Origin: Dokdonella fugitiva
GTDB taxonomy: Bacteria; Pseudomonadota; Gammaproteobacteria; Xanthomonadales; Rhodanobacteraceae
DNA: 64,000 nt
Direction of reading: 5' to 3'
Assembly (NCBI RefSeq): GCF_004342425.1
Contig: NZ_SLWQ01000001.1
Coordinates: 62,001-126,000 of the forward strand
Every line of letters starts with the position of its first letter. Position 1 is the first letter of the stretch. Below the pieces are notes generated by a model that saw nothing but the letters and a program-made list of their open reading frames with translations, did not search any database and was not told the origin of the DNA. Position numbers and translations under genes: made by a program. This document shows positions 1 through 8,003 of the stretch, one piece after another.

Positions 1-330
1 CAGGTGGCGATGCTGTTCGACGCGGCCAGCGCGAATCCGCGCTGGACAAAGCGCGTGCGCTCAATGATGCTCAACAACTACGGCGCCTACCAGTTCAATG
101 TCGTGCACGACACTGCGAAGGCGCTGCGGCTGACCAGCGACGCGGGGACGCTCGACCCTGCCAATGCTTATTTCCCGCTCAATCTCGCCAAGATCAACTT
201 CGCTGCCGGCGACCTCGAGGAGGCCCGCCGGCACCTGGCAACGGCACAGGAGCTTGATACGCTGAACCAGTACCGCAACGACATCGCCGAGCTGCGAGGC
301 GCGATTGGCTACTCTAATGCCGGCCGATAA
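1..330 (+). CDS. C-terminal part of a tetratricopeptide-repeat protein (5' end outside window)
   Basis: The frame is open from the first base of the window to a TAA at 328-330, so only the C-terminal 109 residues are visible and the true start lies upstream. The part seen contains at least one TPR-like helix pair: residues near NAYFPLNLAKINFAAGDL followed by a second helix rich in Ala/Arg/Leu. It ends 24 bases before rfbF on the same strand, so it is probably the last part of a preceding gene in the polysaccharide locus. I cannot name the full protein; a C-terminal TPR on a polymerase- or ligase-like membrane protein is one possibility, but nothing visible proves it. Confidence 0.6.
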   Translation, partial: QVAMLFDAASANPRWTKRVRSMMLNNYGAYQFNVVHDTAKALRLTSDAGTLDPANAYFPLNLAKINFAAGDLEEARRHLATAQELDTLNQYRNDIAELRGAIGYSNAGR

Positions 331-354
331 TTCCTATGTTCGAGGAACGCGCGC

Positions 355-1125
355 ATGAAGGCCGTGATACTTGCGGGCGGGCTCGGCACGCGCATCAGCG
401 AGGAAACCGTCGTGCGCCCGAAGCCAATGATCGAAATCGGCGGCAAGCCGGTGCTGTGGCACATCCTCAAGCTGTATTCGCACCACGGCATCAACGATTT
501 CATCATCTGCCTCGGCTACAAGGGGTACATGGTGAAGGAGTACTTCGCCAACTACTTCCTGCACACCTCCGACGTCACCTTTGACCTCGCACGCAACCAT
601 ATGGAAGTGCATCATCGCCACGCCGAACCGTGGCGCGTCACGCTGGTGGACACGGGTGAGGGCACGCAGACCGGCGGACGCCTGAAGCGAGTGCGCGAGT
701 TCCTCGACGAAGGCACGTTCTGCTTCACCTACGGCGACGGCCTGTCGAACGTCGACATCCGCGCGCAGCTTGCGTTCCATCGCGAGCGCGGCACGCTCGC
801 CACGGTCTGCGCCGTGCAGCCACCGGGGCGTTTCGGCGCGCTCGACATCGACGGCCATCGCATCACGCGCTTCACCGAAAAGCCGCAGGGCGACGGCAGC
901 TGGATCAACGGCGGTTTCTTCGTGCTCGAGCCCGGCGCGCTCACCTATGTCGATGGCGACGACAGCGTGTGGGAACGCGCTCCGCTCGAAGGGCTCGCGC
1001 GCGACGGCCAGCTGTCCGCCTATACCCACGACGGTTTCTGGCAGCCGATGGACACCTTGCGCGACAAGATCAAGCTGGAAGATCTGTGGCAGAGCGGAAA
1101 CGCGCCGTGGAAGACGTGGAATTGA
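355..1125 (+). CDS. rfbF: glucose-1-phosphate cytidylyltransferase
   Basis: Makes CDP-glucose from CTP and glucose 1-phosphate, the first committed step of CDP-sugar synthesis in the cytoplasm. The 256-residue protein opens with the nucleotidyltransferase signature [18 protein letters not shown] and the [15 protein letters not shown] metal/substrate segment, and has [12 protein letters not shown] in the middle; length and motifs match RfbF. The ATG is the first in frame and starts the signature directly. Its TGA overlaps the start region of rfbG, which implies translational coupling. It is the first biosynthetic gene of an operon that runs to the flippase at 9509. Confidence 0.95.
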   Translation: MKAVILAGGLGTRISEETVVRPKPMIEIGGKPVLWHILKLYSHHGINDFIICLGYKGYMVKEYFANYFLHTSDVTFDLARNHMEVHHRHAEPWRVTLVDTGEGTQTGGRLKRVREFLDEGTFCFTYGDGLSNVDIRAQLAFHRERGTLATVCAVQPPGRFGALDIDGHRITRFTEKPQGDGSWINGGFFVLEPGALTYVDGDDSVWERAPLEGLARDGQLSAYTHDGFWQPMDTLRDKIKLEDLWQSGNAPWKTWN

Positions 1126-2207
1126 AGCGGCTGTTCGCCGGCACGTACTGCGGTCGACGCGTGCTGGTCACCGGTCACACCGGATTCAAGGGGTCATGGC
1201 TGGCGGCGTGGCTGCACGCAATGGGCGCCCGCGTCGGCGGGCTCGCGCTCGACCCCGACACCACGCCGTGCCACTGGGACCTGCTTTGTACGGACGGCAT
1301 CGCCGACTACCGGGTCGACCTCAACGACGCCGCTGCCGTGCGGCGCACGCTCGAGGACCATCGACCCGAGCTGATCTTCCATCTCGCGGCGCAACCCCTC
1401 GTGCGCCGCAGCTATCGAGCACCGGCGGCGACCTTCGCGACCAATGTGACCGGCCTGGTCAACCTGCTCGAAGCGGCACGCGGATGCGCCAGCGTGCGCG
1501 CCATCGTGATTGCGACGACCGACAAGGTGTATGCCGAAAACGCGGATGGTCGCGCCTTCCGCGAGTCCGATCCGCTCGGCGGACATGATCCCTACAGCAG
1601 TTCCAAGGCCTGCGCCGAACTCATCGCGGATTGCTATCGCAAGAGCTATTTCGGCAGAGGCGAGGCGGCGCAGGTGCAACTCGCCACCGCGCGCGCCGGC
1701 AACGTCATCGGCGGCGGTGACTGGGCCGAGGACCGCCTGGTTCCGGACCTGGTGCGTGCCGCAGTGGCCGGAACGCCCCTGCAGATCCGCAATCCCGGCG
1801 CCTCGCGGCCGTGGCAACACGTGCTCGACCCGCTTTCCGGCTACCTGCTGCTCGGCCAACGCCTCCTCGCGCGCGACGACGTCGCGCAGGCGTGGAACTT
1901 CGGCCCTGGCCCCGAAGGCGAAATCACCGTCGGCGAAGTCGCTGCGCGGCTGGCAGCCTGCTGGCGTACATTGCGCGTCGAGCAGGATACGCGGGACCAT
2001 CCGCGCGAAGCACAGGTGCTCCGGCTTGACTGCAGCAAGGCGCGCCAACAGCTGGGATGGCGCCCGGCATGGCCGATCGACGCCGCGCTCGCGCGCACCG
2101 GCGAATGGTATCGAGCCTTCCATGCATCGGGCCGTGTCGGCAGTATCGACGACCTTCGTGCGTACGTCGACGACGCGCGCCGCGCGAGCCTCGGGTGGGC
2201 CGCATGA
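1116..2207 (+). CDS. rfbG: CDP-glucose 4,6-dehydratase
   Basis: Short-chain dehydrogenase/reductase that turns CDP-glucose into CDP-4-keto-6-deoxyglucose with bound NAD. The N-terminus carries [16 protein letters not shown] (Rossmann glycine motif). Downstream are [24 protein letters not shown] and the catalytic YSSSKACAE (Tyr/Lys), all typical of RfbG. The start is uncertain: in-frame GTG 1107, GTG 1116 and TTG 1122 all lie in the overlap with rfbF; 1116 is used here because the resulting N-terminus has the usual length. The ATGA overlap with the next gene at 2204-2207 couples it to the epimerase. With rfbF it defines a CDP-hexose pathway. Confidence 0.93.
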   Translation: MELKRLFAGTYCGRRVLVTGHTGFKGSWLAAWLHAMGARVGGLALDPDTTPCHWDLLCTDGIADYRVDLNDAAAVRRTLEDHRPELIFHLAAQPLVRRSYRAPAATFATNVTGLVNLLEAARGCASVRAIVIATTDKVYAENADGRAFRESDPLGGHDPYSSSKACAELIADCYRKSYFGRGEAAQVQLATARAGNVIGGGDWAEDRLVPDLVRAAVAGTPLQIRNPGASRPWQHVLDPLSGYLLLGQRLLARDDVAQAWNFGPGPEGEITVGEVAARLAACWRTLRVEQDTRDHPREAQVLRLDCSKARQQLGWRPAWPIDAALARTGEWYRAFHASGRVGSIDDLRAYVDDARRASLGWAA

Positions 2208-2755
2208 TCTTCGTGCCCACCGCGCTCGCCGGGTTGATCGAGATCCGCAGCCACGCGGCAGTCGACGCACGCGGGCGATTCCGGCGGCTTTTCTGCGAGC
2301 GCGATCTCGCCGTGCTGCGCGAGGGTTTGCACTTCACCCAGATCAACCTTTCGCAAACGAGGGCGCGCGGAACCGTGCGAGGCATGCACTTCCAGTCACC
2401 GCCCGCGGCGGAAGCGAAGCTGATCCACTGCCTGCGCGGGCGCGTGTTCGACGTCGCGGTGGACGTACGACGCGGGTCGCCGACTTTCCTGCAATGGCAC
2501 GCCTGCGAACTTTCCGGCGACGACGATCGCGCATTGTTCATCCCGGAAGGATTCGCCCACGGCTTCCAGTCCCTGAGCGACGAGGCCGAGCTGCTCTACA
2601 TGCACACCGCGCCGTGGACGCCGGAGTTCGAACGGGGCCTGCGCCACGATGACCCGCGCATCGGCATCGCCTGGCCGCTGCCGGTGGGCGCCGTATCCGA
2701 TCGCGACCGCAATCATCCCTTGATCAACGAACGCTTCAGCGGAGTATCACCGTGA
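2204..2755 (+). CDS. RmlC/RfbC-like 3,5-epimerase acting on the CDP-sugar (predicted)
   Basis: A cupin-fold sugar epimerase of 183 residues. The catalytic His is kept (RGMHFQ, His62), as is the general-acid Tyr (LYMHT, Tyr132), and the IPEGFAHGFQ core is intact. Where rhamnose-pathway RmlC has a tyrosine (NYY/DYY, position 138), this protein has Trp in TAPWTPE. That position is reported to affect which carbons are epimerised, so a C3-only or C5-only enzyme is possible; this is inference. The substrate is presumably CDP-4-keto-6-deoxyglucose because the gene overlaps rfbG by ATGA and no rmlA/B/D is nearby. The ATG at 2204 gives the usual length. Confidence 0.85.
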   Translation: MIFVPTALAGLIEIRSHAAVDARGRFRRLFCERDLAVLREGLHFTQINLSQTRARGTVRGMHFQSPPAAEAKLIHCLRGRVFDVAVDVRRGSPTFLQWHACELSGDDDRALFIPEGFAHGFQSLSDEAELLYMHTAPWTPEFERGLRHDDPRIGIAWPLPVGAVSDRDRNHPLINERFSGVSP

Positions 2756-3975
2756 AATGCAGGTTCTGCGCGACACCCTTGGTCGACGTTTTCCTGGATC
2801 TCGGTTGCGCGCCTCCATCGAACGCGTTCCTCGCGCCGGCCGACCTGGAGAAGCCCGAGCTGTATTTCCCGCTGCGGCTATTCACCTGCAGCTCCTGCTA
2901 TCTCGTGCAGGTCGACGAAGTGCAACGGCACGACCTGCTGTTCTCGAACGAATATGCATATTTCTCCTCCTATTCCCGCAGCTGGCTCGCACACGCACGG
3001 CGTTACGTCACGGATGCGGTAGCCCGCCTGTCCCTCGGTCGCGACAGCCTTGTGGTCGAGGTCGCGTCCAATGACGGCTACCTGCTGCAATACATGCGCG
3101 AACTCGGCATACCCTGCTTCGGGGTCGAGCCGACCGCGAACACCGCCGCCGCCGCACGTGCGCGCGGCGTCGAGACGATCGAGCGGTTCTTCGGACGCGC
3201 CGTCGCCGAAGAGCTGGTGGCGTCGCGGGGCAAGGCGGATCTGCTGATCGGCAACAACGTCCTTGCGCACGTGCCCGACATCAACGATTTCATCGCAGGC
3301 CTCGCGGCGGGTCTCGCCCGGCAAGGTACCATCACGGTCGAGTTCCCGCACCTGCTGCGCCTGGTCGAACAACGCCAGTTCGACACCGTCTACCACGAGC
3401 ATTTTTCCTATTTCTCGTTCCACACGGCGCAGCGGATCTTCGCCACCCATGGCCTGCGGGTGTGGGACGTGGAGGAGTTGGCGACGCACGGCGGTTCGTT
3501 GAGGTTGTGGGCCTGCCATGCCGGGGCCGCGCGCACGCAGACGCCGGCCGTTGCCGACATGCTCGGGAAGGAGGCGGCGGCGGGTATGCAGCACATGGAC
3601 TTCTATCGCGGCTTCCAGCGGCTGGCCGATGCGACGAAGGACGAATTCCTCGCATTCCTGCTCGAGCGCAAGCGCCAGGGCAAGCACGTCGTCGGCTACG
3701 GCGCTGCCGCCAAGGGCAATACCCTGCTCAACTACGCAGGCGTCAGGCCGGACCTGCTCGCCTACGTCGCCGATGCGTCGCCGCACAAGCAGGGGCTGCA
3801 TCTCCCCGGCTCACGCATTCCCGTCGTTCCAGAAGCGCGCATCCGCGAGAGTCGTCCCGACCACGTGGTGATCCTGCCATGGAACCTGCGCGAGGAGATC
3901 GCCGCGCAGCTGGACTACGTGCGCGCATGGGGCGGAAACTTCGTCACCGCGATTCCGGCACTGACGTCGTGGTGA
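2752..3975 (+). CDS. NDP-sugar C-methyltransferase, zinc-containing TylC3/TcaB9-like
   Basis: Predicted SAM-dependent methyltransferase that adds a methyl branch to a 4-keto sugar nucleotide. The three-part layout of the family is visible: an N-terminal zinc site (Cys3, Cys6, Cys46, Cys49), a class I SAM fold with VEVASNDGYLL at about 102-112, and a C-terminal Rossmann-like domain. The active-site string YHEHFSYFS (Tyr214, Glu216, His217) corresponds to the catalytic Tyr/Glu/His of TcaB9. The 407-residue length is normal. The GTG start at 2752 overlaps the preceding stop, with GGAG 8 bases upstream. Between an epimerase and an aminotransferase it points to a branched deoxysugar. Confidence 0.88.
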   Translation: MKCRFCATPLVDVFLDLGCAPPSNAFLAPADLEKPELYFPLRLFTCSSCYLVQVDEVQRHDLLFSNEYAYFSSYSRSWLAHARRYVTDAVARLSLGRDSLVVEVASNDGYLLQYMRELGIPCFGVEPTANTAAAARARGVETIERFFGRAVAEELVASRGKADLLIGNNVLAHVPDINDFIAGLAAGLARQGTITVEFPHLLRLVEQRQFDTVYHEHFSYFSFHTAQRIFATHGLRVWDVEELATHGGSLRLWACHAGAARTQTPAVADMLGKEAAAGMQHMDFYRGFQRLADATKDEFLAFLLERKRQGKHVVGYGAAAKGNTLLNYAGVRPDLLAYVADASPHKQGLHLPGSRIPVVPEARIRESRPDHVVILPWNLREEIAAQLDYVRAWGGNFVTAIPALTSW

Positions 3976-3982
3976 GTACGCC

Positions 3983-5092
3983 ATGAGCAAGCGCATCCAC
4001 TACACGAGGCCGTCGATCACCGCGCTGGAAGTCAGCTACGCGACCGATGCGGCCGCGAACGGCTGGGGCGACCGCTGCTATGAATACATCCAGCGCTTCG
4101 AGCGGCAATTCCGTGAGTACCTCGGCGTGGGACACGCGATTGCCACGTCGAGCGGAACGGGCGCGCTGCACATCGGCATGGCCGGCCTCGGCATCGGCGC
4201 GGGCGACGAGGTCATCCTGGCCGACGTCAGCTGGATAGCTTCGGCAGCCCCCATCATCCATTTGGGCGCGAAGCCGGTGCTGGTCGACGTGCTCGAGGAC
4301 AGCTGGTGCCTCGATCCGGCGAAGGTGGAAGCGGCCATCACGCCGCGCACGAGGGCGATACTCGCCGTCCATCTCTACGGCAACCTTTGCGAACTGGACG
4401 CGCTGTTGGACATCGGCCGGCGCCACGGCATCCCCGTGATCGAGGACGCCGCCGAAGCGATCGGATCGACTTGGCACGGTCGCCGCGCGGGGTCTCTCGG
4501 TGTGTTCGGCGCGTTCTCGTTCCACGGCACGAAGACGATCACGACCGGGGAGGGCGGCATCTTCGTCACGAACGACGATGCGCTGCACGAGCGCGTCCTC
4601 ACCTTGTCCAACCACGGGCGCGCACGCGGCGAGACACGCCAGTTCTGGCCCGAGTGCGTCGGCTTCAAGTACAAGATGTCGAACCTGCAAGCCGCGATCG
4701 GCTGCGCCCAGCTCGAGCGCATCGACGAACTGGTCGCGCGAAAGCGCCATGTGTTCGAGCGCTATCGCAGTGCGCTGGCCGGCTTGCCGCTGGCGATGAA
4801 TCCCGAACCGCCCGGCACCACGAACGGTTACTGGATGCCGACGATCGTCGTGGACCGGAGCGTGTCGTTCGATCGCGAGGCGCTCCTCGCCGCGTTCAAG
4901 GCGAATGACATCGATGGACGCGTGTTCTTCTGGCCGCTTTCGTCATTGCCCGCATTCCGCGACGCGACGCCCCAGCCGGTCAGCCATTCGCTGGCACCCC
5001 GCGCGCTGAACCTGCCGAGCTATCACGACCTCGAGGACGAGGACGTGACGCGCGTCGCCACGATCGTGCGGGAAGCACTCGGGCGATCGTAG
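3983..5092 (+). CDS. DegT/DnrJ/EryC1-family sugar aminotransferase
   Basis: PLP-dependent aminotransferase, 369 residues, expected to aminate the 4-keto (or a 3-keto) group of the CDP-sugar. Residues seen: TSSGTGALHIG for phosphate binding (about 56-65), EDAAEAIG with the ring-nitrogen Asp (about 154-161) and SFHGTKTITTGEGG with the internal-aldimine Lys184. The lysine is present, so this is not the H-to-K-lacking dehydrase type (RfbH-like) that makes 3,6-dideoxysugars. It lies 7 bases after the C-methyltransferase, and its TAG overlaps the GTG of the formyltransferase, consistent with amination followed by N-formylation. Confidence 0.9.
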   Translation: MSKRIHYTRPSITALEVSYATDAAANGWGDRCYEYIQRFERQFREYLGVGHAIATSSGTGALHIGMAGLGIGAGDEVILADVSWIASAAPIIHLGAKPVLVDVLEDSWCLDPAKVEAAITPRTRAILAVHLYGNLCELDALLDIGRRHGIPVIEDAAEAIGSTWHGRRAGSLGVFGAFSFHGTKTITTGEGGIFVTNDDALHERVLTLSNHGRARGETRQFWPECVGFKYKMSNLQAAIGCAQLERIDELVARKRHVFERYRSALAGLPLAMNPEPPGTTNGYWMPTIVVDRSVSFDREALLAAFKANDIDGRVFFWPLSSLPAFRDATPQPVSHSLAPRALNLPSYHDLEDEDVTRVATIVREALGRS

Positions 5093-5742
5093 TGGCCACC
5101 GCGCATCCTCCCCTCGGAATCATCGGCTCGAGCGGCGGCTCCGCATTGGCGGCAGCGGCTGCGTGCCTTCAGGAGGCGGGGATCAAGCAGCCGTGGGTCG
5201 TCGTGACGGACAGGCCGTGTGGGCTTTCCGAATGGGCCGGGCGCCAGGGGCATCCGGTGCGCGTCTTCGCCTACGAGGGCACCGAGGATTTTTCCGCGCA
5301 GGCGCTCGACTTCCTCCTCCGCCACGGCGCGGGCCGGGCGTTGCTGTTCTACACGCGCAAGGTCGCCCGCCCGCTCATCGACGGCATCGCCGTAAGCAAC
5401 ATACACCCGTCCCTGCTTCCTGAATTCCCGGGCCTCGCAGCCGTGCGCAAGGCCTGGGCCGCGGGACGCGGGATGCTCGGCGCGACCCTGCATCGCGTGG
5501 ACGAAGGCGTCGACACCGGTCCGGTCACCATCCAGGTCGCGAGCCGGCTGCCCGCCGGCGCGACGCGCGAAATGGCCGAGAGGATCAGCCATCTGCAAAA
5601 GGCATGGCTGACCCTGCATTGGCAGCAAGGACTCGACGCCACGGCCCTAATGGATCCGCGCCTGCTCGCCGCCTTCTCGCGTCTGCAGGCGCGGCTCGAC
5701 TGCCTCGTCGACGTGAACAGCGTGGCGCACCCGTGCGCATAG
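5092..5742 (+). CDS. formyltransferase-family protein (predicted sugar N-formyltransferase)
   Basis: Formyl_trans_N fold, 216 residues. The catalytic triad of GART-type formyltransferases is complete: Asn103 and His105 in NIHPSLLPEFPG, and Asp141 in DEGVDTGPV. It lacks the anticodon-type C-terminal domain of Fmt and is placed next to a sugar aminotransferase, so the likely reaction is transfer of formyl from N10-formyl-tetrahydrofolate to the amino sugar. The GTG start at 5092 shares bases with the DegT stop, and its stop lies inside the start region of the wbqC-like gene. A PurN duplicate is the alternative, but the operon argues against it. Confidence 0.85.
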   Translation: MATAHPPLGIIGSSGGSALAAAAACLQEAGIKQPWVVVTDRPCGLSEWAGRQGHPVRVFAYEGTEDFSAQALDFLLRHGAGRALLFYTRKVARPLIDGIAVSNIHPSLLPEFPGLAAVRKAWAAGRGMLGATLHRVDEGVDTGPVTIQVASRLPAGATREMAERISHLQKAWLTLHWQQGLDATALMDPRLLAAFSRLQARLDCLVDVNSVAHPCA

Positions 5743-6473
5743 TCATTTCCCAACCTATGTATTTTCCGTGGGTGGGGCTGCTCGAGCAGATCCGCCTCGC
5801 CGACCGGTTCGTCTACTACAACGACGTGCAATACGCTCGCGGGTTCTACAACCGCGTCCAGGTGAAGACCCCGACCGGGATACGCTGGATGACCGTGCCC
5901 CTTCGCGGCCTGCACCGCGGCCAACGCCTCGATGAGGTCGCCATCGACGATGAGCAGGACTGGCGGGCGCATCATCGAAGGCTGCTCGCGGCGTCGCATG
6001 CCGATGCCCCGCACAGGGACGACGCGCTGGCCCTCGCCGACGAGGTCTTCTCGCTGCCGTGCAGGACACTCGCGGATCTCGCGCGCGCATCTACGATGGC
6101 ACTCGCGCGCTACTTCGGGTTCGACGAGGGACGCACGTTCACCGATTCGTCGACGCTCGGCATCGGGGGGCGCGGCAGCCAGCGGCTGCTCGACATCTGC
6201 CGGCACTTCGGCGCCGATTGCTACGTGACCGGCCACGGCGCGCTGAACTACCTCGACCATGAGCTGTTCGAAAGGCACGCCATTCCGGTCGAATACATGG
6301 ACTATCGCCGACTGCCGTATCCTCAGGCGCACGGCGAGTTCACGCCATACGTTTCCGGCCTCGACCTCGTCGCGAATTGCGGGCGGTCCGGGATGCGGTA
6401 TATCTGTTCCGGCTCCGTGCCGTGGAGGGAATTTCTCGATGCATCCCTTGCAAGCATTCAACGCCGAAGTTGA
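5733..6473 (+). CDS. WbqC-like family protein
   Basis: 246 residues. The N-terminus MRIVISQPMYFPWVGLLEQI, followed by FVYYNDVQY, is the hallmark of the WbqC-like family found in O-antigen and capsule loci. Its biochemistry is not settled; members usually sit beside aminotransferases, formyl- or acyltransferases, so a role in finishing the amino sugar is likely but inferred. The GTG at 5733 is the only start that begins at the conserved motif; it overlaps the formyltransferase by 10 bases, and its 3' end overlaps the CmcI-like gene by 35 bases. No signal peptide or membrane segment is visible. Confidence 0.85.
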   Translation: MRIVISQPMYFPWVGLLEQIRLADRFVYYNDVQYARGFYNRVQVKTPTGIRWMTVPLRGLHRGQRLDEVAIDDEQDWRAHHRRLLAASHADAPHRDDALALADEVFSLPCRTLADLARASTMALARYFGFDEGRTFTDSSTLGIGGRGSQRLLDICRHFGADCYVTGHGALNYLDHELFERHAIPVEYMDYRRLPYPQAHGEFTPYVSGLDLVANCGRSGMRYICSGSVPWREFLDASLASIQRRS

Positions 6474-7218
6474 AAGCAACATCGCCGCGCTCCGCCGCGA
6501 CGAGGCGCTCCGGCGCGCTTCGCTCGGATGGGTCGGCGACATCACGCCGAAGAAGTACGCATACAACTTCCGCTGGCTGGGCCGCCCGATCATCCAGCTT
6601 CCGCAGGACATGGTCGCACTGCAGGAACTGGTGTGGAAGATCCGCCCGGATCTCATCATCGAGACTGGCATTGCCCACGGCGGATCTCTGGTCCTGCATG
6701 CATCAATGCTCACCCTGCTCGACTGCTGCGATGCGCTGGAGTCGGGCCAGGCATTCGACCCGAGGAACACCCGCCGTCGCGTGCTTGGCGTGGACATCGA
6801 CATTCGTGCCCATAATCGCGCGGCGATCGAAGCGCACCCGATGGCACATCGCATCGACATGATCCAGGGTTCGTCGATCGATCCCGACGTGGTCGCGCAG
6901 GTGCATGCGGCGGCGGCCGGCCACGAGACGGTCATGGTCATACTCGATTCGAACCATACTCACGCACACGTGCTGGCCGAACTCCGCGCGTATGCTCCGC
7001 TCGTCAGCCCGCGAAGCTACTGCATCGTGTTCGACACGGTCATCGAGGACATGCCCGCCGGGTCGTATCCCGACCGGCCATGGGACGTCGGTGACAACCC
7101 GAAGACGGCGGTGCGCGAATTCCTGCATCACGACGCCGACTTCGAGGTTGACGAGGACATCGAGGCGAAGCTGCTGATCACGGTCGCGCCGGGCGGCTAC
7201 CTGCGGCGCAAGGGTTAA
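6439..7218 (+). CDS. CmcI-like (cephalosporin hydroxylase / rhamnosyl O-methyltransferase) family protein
   Basis: 259 residues of the RMNT_CmcI family, SAM-binding proteins often acting as sugar O-methyltransferases. Visible signatures are IIETGIAHGGSLV (SAM loop), LGVDIDIRAHNR, MVILDSNHTHAHVLAEL and the tail PWDVGDNPKTAVREFL. The start ATG at 6439 has a strong GGAGGG 9 bases upstream and begins inside the end of the wbqC-like gene. It probably methylates a hydroxyl of the sugar or repeat unit; hydroxylation is unlikely for this family despite the name. The substrate is unknown. Confidence 0.85.
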   Translation: MHPLQAFNAEVESNIAALRRDEALRRASLGWVGDITPKKYAYNFRWLGRPIIQLPQDMVALQELVWKIRPDLIIETGIAHGGSLVLHASMLTLLDCCDALESGQAFDPRNTRRRVLGVDIDIRAHNRAAIEAHPMAHRIDMIQGSSIDPDVVAQVHAAAAGHETVMVILDSNHTHAHVLAELRAYAPLVSPRSYCIVFDTVIEDMPAGSYPDRPWDVGDNPKTAVREFLHHDADFEVDEDIEAKLLITVAPGGYLRRKG

Positions 7219-7227
7219 GGAATCCGC

Positions 7228-7998
7228 ATGATGGGCACCGACCGCGACTGGGAAAACTGGGGGCGCAGCGATCCGTATTTCGGCGTGCTCAGCGATGAGC
7301 GCTATCGCGCCGGCAGCATGACCGAGGAGGATCGCTCCGCGTTCTTCCATTCCGGCTCCACGCACGTCGAGTCCCTGCTGGGAATCATCCGCGCACGTTT
7401 CGAGCCTGCGTTCAGGCCGCGCCGCTCCCTCGATTTCGGATGCGGCGTTGGCCGCTTGCTGATCCCGCTCGCCAAGGCCAGCGGCCATGCGACGGGCGTC
7501 GACGTGTCCGCATCGATGCTCGCCGAGGCACGCCGCAACTGCGAGGCCTTCGACGTCCGTAACGTGGATTTCGCCGCCTCGGATGACGAGCTGAGCCGCG
7601 TGACAGGCGATTACGACCTAATCCACTCGCACATTGTCTTCGCCCACATCAACCGCCGCCGCGGCGATGCGCTGATCGAGGGTCTGGCGCGCAGGGTCGC
7701 TGCGCGTGGCTTCATCGCGGTGCAGGTCCTGTACGGCTGCGGCGCGCCTCGCTGGAAGCGCGCACTCGCCAAGTTGCGCTACCACGACCCTCTGTTCAAC
7801 GCCGCGCGCAATGCATTGCGGCGCCGACCGCTGCGCGAACCACCGATGCAATTGAACATCTACGATCTCGCTGACGTCGTGCGGCGCCTGCACCGCCTCG
7901 GCTTCACCGAAGTCCTGCTCGTAACCGACACGTTCGACCACGGACAGTTCGACGCGGCCGTCGTGATCGCGCAGCGAACCCCGGCCGGCGCACCCTAG
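7228..7998 (+). CDS. class I SAM-dependent methyltransferase
   Basis: 256 residues. SLDFGCGVGRLLIPLAK (SAM motif I), TGVDVSASML (motif II acidic residue) and YDLIHSHIVFAHI identify a type-11/12 small-molecule methyltransferase. A Shine-Dalgarno AAGGA lies just upstream of the ATG at 7228. It sits between the CmcI-like gene and the flippase, so the substrate is probably part of the polysaccharide repeat unit. The C-terminal 80 residues are basic and hold no recognisable extra domain. Confidence 0.8.
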   Translation: MMGTDRDWENWGRSDPYFGVLSDERYRAGSMTEEDRSAFFHSGSTHVESLLGIIRARFEPAFRPRRSLDFGCGVGRLLIPLAKASGHATGVDVSASMLAEARRNCEAFDVRNVDFAASDDELSRVTGDYDLIHSHIVFAHINRRRGDALIEGLARRVAARGFIAVQVLYGCGAPRWKRALAKLRYHDPLFNAARNALRRRPLREPPMQLNIYDLADVVRRLHRLGFTEVLLVTDTFDHGQFDAAVVIAQRTPAGAP

Positions 7999-8003
7999 CC
8001 GGC

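Noticed and set aside
3983..5092. DegT-family protein considered as an RfbH-type 3-dehydrase
   Set aside because: The PLP lysine is present (GTKTITTGEGG), whereas RfbH has His there; no iron-sulfur cysteine set is seen.
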